64,000 bases of DNA from Hydrogenophaga flava NBRC 102514 (GTDB lineage: Bacteria; Pseudomonadota; Gammaproteobacteria; Burkholderiales; Burkholderiaceae_C). The notes beneath the pieces are model-generated. The model had not been told where the DNA came from. It worked only from the letters and a program-made list of their open reading frames with translations, and ran no database searches. Below, piece by piece: positions 59,615-64,000 of the stretch. A program made the position numbers and the translations under genes. Each line of letters starts with the position of its first letter. The stretch's first letter is position 1. The stretch covers positions 155,885 to 219,884 of the forward strand of contig NZ_BCTF01000004.1 of the NCBI RefSeq assembly GCF_001571145.1. Direction: 5' to 3'.

Positions 59615-62461
59615 ATGCCCACGGGCAGCACCGGCTCTTCCGCCGAGCCCGCGGGCGCCTCCGTGCTGACCCAGTACCAGATCATCCGTCGCAACGGTGC
59701 GGTCGTGCCGTTCGAGCCGAGCAAGATCGCGGTGGCCATGATGAAGGCCTTCCTGGCGGTGCATGGCACCCAGGGCGCGGCATCGGCCAGCGTGCGCGAG
59801 ACCGTGGACGCGCTGACCCAGACGGTGGTGCGTGCACTGATGCGCTCGCGCCCCGGCGGCGGCACCTTCCACATCGAGGACGTGCAGGACCATGTCGAAC
59901 TGGGCCTGATGCGCGGTGGCCACCACGAGGTGGCCCGTGCCTATGTGCTGTACAGCGAACGCCGGTCGCAGGAACGCGCCCACCAGGCCGAGGCGGCCAA
60001 GCCTGCCGAAGCCACGCTGCATGTGATGGACGGCGGCCAGCGGGTGCCGCTGGACATTGCGCGCCTGCAGGGCCTGATCGAGGCCGCCTGCGCCAACCTG
60101 GGCCAGGACGTCAAGGCCGATCCCATCGTCGCCGAGACCAAACGCAACCTGTACGACGGCGTGCCGATCGAGGAGGTTTTCAAGGCCGCCATCCTGGCCG
60201 CGCGCACCCTGATCGAAAAAGACCCGGACTACACCTACGCCACCGCGCGCCTGCTGCTGCACACCGTGGTCAAGGAAGTGCTGGGCGAAGAGGTGCCGGC
60301 CGCACAGATGGGCGAACGCTACGCCGACTACTTCCCGCAGGCCATCAAGAAGGGCGTTCAGAACGAGCTGCTGGACGAGAAGCTGCTGCAGTTCGACTTG
60401 ACCCGCCTAGGCGCCGCGCTCAAGCCCGAACGCGACCTGCAGTTCGACTACCTGGGCCTGCAGACCCTGTACGACCGCTACTTCCTGCACGTGCGCAAGA
60501 GCCGCATCGAGCTGCCGCAGACTTTCTTCATGCGCGTGGCCATGGGTCTGGCGCTCAACGAGATCGACCGCGAGGCCCGTGCCATCGAGTTCTACGAGGT
60601 GCTGTCCTCGTTCGACTTCATGTCGTCCACGCCCACCCTGTTCAACGCCGGCACGCTGCGCTCGCAGCTCTCCAGCTGCTACCTGACCACCGTGCCCGAC
60701 GACCTCGACGGCATCTACGAGTCGATCAAGGAAAACGCGCTGCTGTCCAAGTTCGCCGGTGGACTGGGCAACGACTGGACCCGCGTGCGCGCCCTGGGCG
60801 CCCACATCAAGGGCACGAACGGCGAGTCGCAGGGCGTGGTGCCCTTCCTGAAAGTCGTCAACGACACCGCCGTCGCGGTGAACCAGGGTGGCAAGCGCAA
60901 GGGCGCGGTCTGCACCTACCTGGAAACCTGGCACCTGGACATTGAAGAATTCCTGGAGCTGCGCAAGAACACCGGCGACGACCGCCGCCGCACCCACGAC
61001 ATGAACACGGCGAACTGGATTCCCGACCTGTTCATGAAACGCGTGATCGAAAAAGGCGAGTGGAGCCTGTTCTCGCCCAACAACGTGCCCGACCTTCACG
61101 ACCTGTTCGGCACCGACTTCGAGAAGGCCTACCTGGCCTACGAGGAGAAGGCGGCCCGCGGCGAGATCAAGCCGTACAAGAAGGTCTCGGCCACCGACCT
61201 GTGGCGCAAGATGCTCTCGATGCTGTTCGAGACCGGCCACCCCTGGATCACCTACAAGGACGCCTGCAACGTGCGCAGCCCGCAGCAGCACGCCGGCGTG
61301 GTGCACAGCTCCAACCTCTGCACCGAGATCACGCTCAACACCAGCGACACCGAAACCGCGGTCTGCAACCTGGGCTCGGTCAACCTGCACCGCCACCTCA
61401 GCAACGGCCAGCTCGACCACGCCAAGCTGCAAAAGACGATCAACACGGCGATGCGCATGCTCGACAACGTGATCGACATCAACTACTACGCGGTCAAGAA
61501 GGCGCGCGACTCCAACCTGCGCCACCGCCCGGTCGGCCTGGGCCTGATGGGCTTCCAGGACGCGCTGTACGAACTGCGCATCCCCTACGCCTCCAACGAG
61601 GCGGTGGAGTTTGCCGACCGCTCGATGGAAGCGATCTGCTACTACGCCTACTGGGCCTCGACCGAACTGGCGCGCGAGCGCGGCCGCTACAGCAGCTACC
61701 GCGGCTCGCTGTGGGACCAGGGCATCCTGCCACCCGACACGCTGGACCTGCTGGCGCGCGAGCGCGGCGGCTATGTGGACGTGGACCGCTCGGCCAACCT
61801 GGACTGGGACGCGCTGCGCAACAAGATCGCGCAGGACGGCATGCGCAACTCCAACTGCGTGGCCATCGCGCCCACCGCCACCATCTCCAACATCATCGGC
61901 GTCGACGCCTCGATCGAACCCTGCTTCGGCAACCTCTCGGTCAAGTCCAACCTGTCGGGTGAGTTCACCGTCATCAACGGCTACCTGGTCAAGGACCTCA
62001 AGCGCCTCGGTCTGTGGGACGACGTGATGGTGATGGACCTCAAGCACTTCGACGGTTCGCTGCGCCCCATCGACCGCGTGCCGCAGGACGTGAAGGCGCT
62101 CTACGCCACCGCGTTCGAAGTGGAGCCGATGTGGCTGGTGGAAGCCGCTGCGCGCCGCCAGAAGTGGATCGACCAGGCGCAGAGCCTGAACATCTACATG
62201 GCCGGCGCCTCGGGCAAGAAGCTCGACGAGACCTACAAGCTCGCCTGGCTGCGCGGTCTCAAGACCACCTACTACCTGCGCACCACCTCGGCCACGCACG
62301 CTGAAAAATCCACCGGGCGCACCGGCCAGCTCAACGCGGTGTCGGCCCATGGTGTCGAGCCTGCGATGAGCGCCGCACCTGCGGCCACGATGGCCGCCGA
62401 ACCCGCAACCGACATCAAGTTCTGCGCGATCGACGACCCGGGCTGCGAAGCCTGCCAGTGA
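59615..62461 (+). CDS. nrdA: ribonucleoside-diphosphate reductase class Ia, alpha subunit
   Basis: A protein of at least 948 aa that reduces ribonucleotides to deoxyribonucleotides. An N-terminal ATP cone (YQIIRRNGAVVPFEPSKI) is followed by a second cone-like segment, then the catalytic barrel with SSCYLTT and SSNLCTEI and NLGSVNL for the active-site Cys set. The C-terminal redox Cys pair is DPGCEACQ. The interval begins at the first ordinary ATG. However, a strong GAGGA sits 7 nt before an in-frame CTG at 59576, which would add 13 residues (LTATPTASPNIPH, Met-initiated); that CTG is probably the true start. Confidence 0.95.
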   Translation: MPTGSTGSSAEPAGASVLTQYQIIRRNGAVVPFEPSKIAVAMMKAFLAVHGTQGAASASVRETVDALTQTVVRALMRSRPGGGTFHIEDVQDHVELGLMRGGHHEVARAYVLYSERRSQERAHQAEAAKPAEATLHVMDGGQRVPLDIARLQGLIEAACANLGQDVKADPIVAETKRNLYDGVPIEEVFKAAILAARTLIEKDPDYTYATARLLLHTVVKEVLGEEVPAAQMGERYADYFPQAIKKGVQNELLDEKLLQFDLTRLGAALKPERDLQFDYLGLQTLYDRYFLHVRKSRIELPQTFFMRVAMGLALNEIDREARAIEFYEVLSSFDFMSSTPTLFNAGTLRSQLSSCYLTTVPDDLDGIYESIKENALLSKFAGGLGNDWTRVRALGAHIKGTNGESQGVVPFLKVVNDTAVAVNQGGKRKGAVCTYLETWHLDIEEFLELRKNTGDDRRRTHDMNTANWIPDLFMKRVIEKGEWSLFSPNNVPDLHDLFGTDFEKAYLAYEEKAARGEIKPYKKVSATDLWRKMLSMLFETGHPWITYKDACNVRSPQQHAGVVHSSNLCTEITLNTSDTETAVCNLGSVNLHRHLSNGQLDHAKLQKTINTAMRMLDNVIDINYYAVKKARDSNLRHRPVGLGLMGFQDALYELRIPYASNEAVEFADRSMEAICYYAYWASTELARERGRYSSYRGSLWDQGILPPDTLDLLARERGGYVDVDRSANLDWDALRNKIAQDGMRNSNCVAIAPTATISNIIGVDASIEPCFGNLSVKSNLSGEFTVINGYLVKDLKRLGLWDDVMVMDLKHFDGSLRPIDRVPQDVKALYATAFEVEPMWLVEAAARRQKWIDQAQSLNIYMAGASGKKLDETYKLAWLRGLKTTYYLRTTSATHAEKSTGRTGQLNAVSAHGVEPAMSAAPAATMAAEPATDIKFCAIDDPGCEACQ

Positions 62462-62469
62462 TGCCTGCG

Positions 62470-62550
62470 CTCATGCGCGTGATGAAGGTGTCGCACCGTG
62501 CACTTTTTCGATGCGACACCGCAACACAAAACATTCATCGCGCGCATGAG
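62470..62550. repeat. interrupted palindrome between nrdA and nrdB
   Basis: The left arm 62470-62495 pairs with 62512-62520 (GGTGTCGCA, perfect 9 bp) and with 62534-62550 (17 bp, one G-T difference), with a 13-nt bulge on the right side and a 16-nt loop. It fills most of the 141-bp intercistronic gap. It has no T tract, so it looks like an mRNA processing or stability hairpin rather than a terminator. Confidence 0.65.
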
Positions 62551-62602
62551 TCCTTTGCATTTCATGCCGACACTTCGATAATCCGCTGAATTGGACACCA
62601 CC

Positions 62603-63751
62603 ATGCTGACCTGGGACGAACAAGTCACTCCCTCCTCGAAGCCCGCTCTTCAAACATTGCCACCCACCTCATCGGGTGCGCAAGCTGCAGTGTCCTCCCC
62701 CGCTTCTTCCTCAGCCGCACACAGCAGCGAGCAGCGCCGCGTGAACGTCGCCGACAAGCGCATCATCAACGGCCAGACCGACGTCAACCAGCTGGTGCCG
62801 TTCAAGTACAAGTGGGCCTGGGAAAAGTACCTCGCCACCTGCGCCAACCACTGGATGCCGCAGGAAGTGAACATGAGCCGCGACATCGCGCTCTGGAAAG
62901 ATCCGAACGGCCTGACAGAAGACGAGCGCCGCATCGTCAAGCGCAACCTCGGCTTCTTTGTCACCGCCGACTCGCTCGCCGCCAACAACATCACACTGGG
63001 CACCTACCGCCACATCACGGCGCCCGAGTGCCGCCAGTTCCTGTTGCGCCAGGCGTTTGAAGAAGCCATCCACACGCACGCCTACCAGTACATCGTGGAG
63101 AGCCTGGGCCTGGACGAAGGCGAGATCTTCAACGCGTACCACGAGGTTTCGTCGATCCGCAACAAGGACGAGTTCCTGATCCCGTTCATCGACGCGATCA
63201 TGGACCCCAACTTCAAGACCGGTACGCCCGAGAACGACCAGACCCTGCTCAAGTCGCTGATCGTGTTTGCGTGCCTGATGGAAGGCCTGTTCTTCTATGT
63301 CGGCTTCACGCAGATCCTCGCGCTGGGCCGCCAGAACAAGATGACCGGCGCCGCCGAGCAGTACCAGTACATCCTGCGCGACGAGTCCATGCACTGCAAC
63401 TTCGGCATCGACCTGATCAACGCGATCAAGCTCGAGAACCCGATGCTGTGGACACCGCAGTTCAAGGCCGAGATCAAGGAGTTGTTCCTCAAGGCCGTGG
63501 ACCTCGAATATCAGTACGCCGAAGACACCATGCCGCGCGGCGTGCTCGGCCTCAACGCCTCCATGTTCAAGGGCTATCTGCGCTACATCGCCAACCGGCG
63601 CGCCACGCAGATCGGCTTGGAGCCGCTGTTCCCCCACGAGGAGAACCCGTTCCCCTGGATGAGCGAGATGATCGATCTCAAGAAGGAACGCAATTTCTTC
63701 GAGACCCGCGTCATCGAATACCAGTCCGGCGGAGCGCTGTCCTGGGACTGA
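62603..63751 (+). CDS. nrdB: ribonucleoside-diphosphate reductase class Ia, beta subunit
   Basis: A 382-aa ferritin-like protein that holds the di-iron tyrosyl radical. Metal ligands and radical Tyr are recognisable in [27 protein letters not shown] and [12 protein letters not shown]. The C-terminal tail ([13 protein letters not shown]) docks to NrdA. The first 45 residues are Ser/Ala/Pro-rich and poorly conserved. The start is ATG 62603, with a TTG at 62591 as an alternative. Confidence 0.96.
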   Translation: MLTWDEQVTPSSKPALQTLPPTSSGAQAAVSSPASSSAAHSSEQRRVNVADKRIINGQTDVNQLVPFKYKWAWEKYLATCANHWMPQEVNMSRDIALWKDPNGLTEDERRIVKRNLGFFVTADSLAANNITLGTYRHITAPECRQFLLRQAFEEAIHTHAYQYIVESLGLDEGEIFNAYHEVSSIRNKDEFLIPFIDAIMDPNFKTGTPENDQTLLKSLIVFACLMEGLFFYVGFTQILALGRQNKMTGAAEQYQYILRDESMHCNFGIDLINAIKLENPMLWTPQFKAEIKELFLKAVDLEYQYAEDTMPRGVLGLNASMFKGYLRYIANRRATQIGLEPLFPHEENPFPWMSEMIDLKKERNFFETRVIEYQSGGALSWD

Positions 63752-63777
63752 TGCCTCATCCCATGCTCACCGAATCA

Positions 63778-63821
63778 CAAAGCCCTGCCCCAGACGTCCC
63801 GGCGTCCGGGGCAGGGCTTTG
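63778..63821. terminator. strong hairpin downstream of nrdB
   Basis: A 14-bp perfect stem CAAAGCCCTGCCCC / GGGGCAGGGCTTTG with inner GACG/CGTC pairing starts 26 bp after nrdB. The T-rich part is short, so it is a probable terminator or 3' stabiliser. Confidence 0.7.
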
Positions 63822-63848
63822 TCACAGGATTCAAGGCCTTGGCGCCCT

Positions 63849-63866
63849 CCGTGGATGCATCCACGG
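63849..63866. promoter_or_regulatory. perfect palindrome upstream of the H1-like gene
   Basis: CCGTGGATGCATCCACGG is an 18-bp perfect palindrome, flanked by TGGCG/CGCCA that extends the stem with a 4-nt bulge. It lies 75 bp before the next start codon. It could be a dimeric regulator site; no known regulator is recognised. Confidence 0.5.
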
Positions 63867-63941
63867 CGCCAGGTCCCTGAATCACTTCCGCGGAGATCTG
63901 CCGCGCGAAGTGCTCTTTGCAACTTGATCAAGGAGAAAACA

Positions 63942-64000
63942 ATGGCAACTGCGAAAAAAGCCCCGGCCAAAAAGGCCGCTGTGAAGAAGGCCGCTGCCCC
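63942..64000 (+). CDS. histone H1-like Lys/Ala-rich DNA-binding protein, 5' part only
   Basis: Only 19 codons are in the window (ATAKKAPAKKAAVKKAAA after Met), running off the right edge. A perfect AAGGAG lies 6 nt before the ATG. Lys/Ala/Pro repeats of this kind occur in bacterial H1-like (HctB/AlgP-type) nucleoid proteins, and such a gene after nrdB is usual in Comamonadaceae. Confidence 0.75.
   Translation, partial: MATAKKAPAKKAAVKKAAA

Overview
The window reads as chromosome of a high-GC betaproteobacterium of the order Burkholderiales, most likely family Comamonadaceae (Hydrogenophaga/Acidovorax-like). This is inferred from gene content and order (pyrR-pyrB with an inactive pyrC, dusB-fis-purH, rubredoxin-pilGHI-pilJ-chpA, pilS-pilR, nrdA-nrdB followed by an H1-like Lys/Ala-rich protein), from dense GTGA/ATGA gene overlaps, and from a hairpin repeat typical of that family. 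No phage, insertion sequence, CRISPR array or rRNA operon was found. Nearly all of it is core genome.

Layout. 1-5157 (minus): yqgE-ruvX-pyrR-pyrB-hisC-pyrC'-plsC, a translationally coupled pyrimidine cluster with a histidinol-phosphate aminotransferase inside it and a dihydroorotase homologue lacking its metal-binding HxH. 5213-6682: class I CPD photolyase. 6715-16812 (minus): Chp chemosensory system for type IV pili (pilG, pilH, pilI, pilJ, chpA) behind a rubredoxin gene; pilJ carries an in-frame TAA. 16907-19163: thiD and hemL, followed by a 516-bp gap with nested inverted repeats and two terminators. 19680-22602 (minus): dusB-fis-purH. 22746-30400: membrane proteins, an MFS exporter, an odd RluF-like protein, YchF, a MobA-like transferase, a MOSC protein, a UbiH-family hydroxylase, DsbC and a DUF3429 protein, then an M61 peptidase. 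32926-36408: divergent phenylacetate genes (paaK-paaI-paaG against an enoyl-CoA hydratase) around a PaaR-like palindrome. 36445-40067: an unknown membrane-anchored protein, a secreted VWA protein, tRNA-Met(CAT), YaeQ. 40069-42911 (minus): Cry-DASH and a divergent cryptochrome/photolyase. 43057-48373: a small secreted protein, MiaB, then the GlrK-QseG-GlrR two-component system. 48563-52086: opgG-opgH. 52136-59281: a membrane protein, Ffh, a CcsA-like protein, PilS-PilR, AmpD. 59474-63751: NrdR boxes and nrdA-nrdB. 63942-end: start of an H1-like protein.

The most interesting signal lies between glrR and opgG. Two perfect copies of the GlrR/QseF recognition pattern TGTC-N10-GACA (48358-48375 and 48425-48442) sit upstream of a -24/-12 sigma-54 promoter match with exact GG-N10-GC spacing (48537-48552), directly before opgGH. 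This predicts that the envelope sensor GlrK/QseG/GlrR controls osmoregulated periplasmic glucan synthesis through sigma-54. Other notable points are three photolyase/cryptochrome paralogues, the broken pilJ, a probable CTG start for nrdA behind two NrdR boxes, and large palindromes in the nrdA-nrdB and nrdB-H1 gaps.
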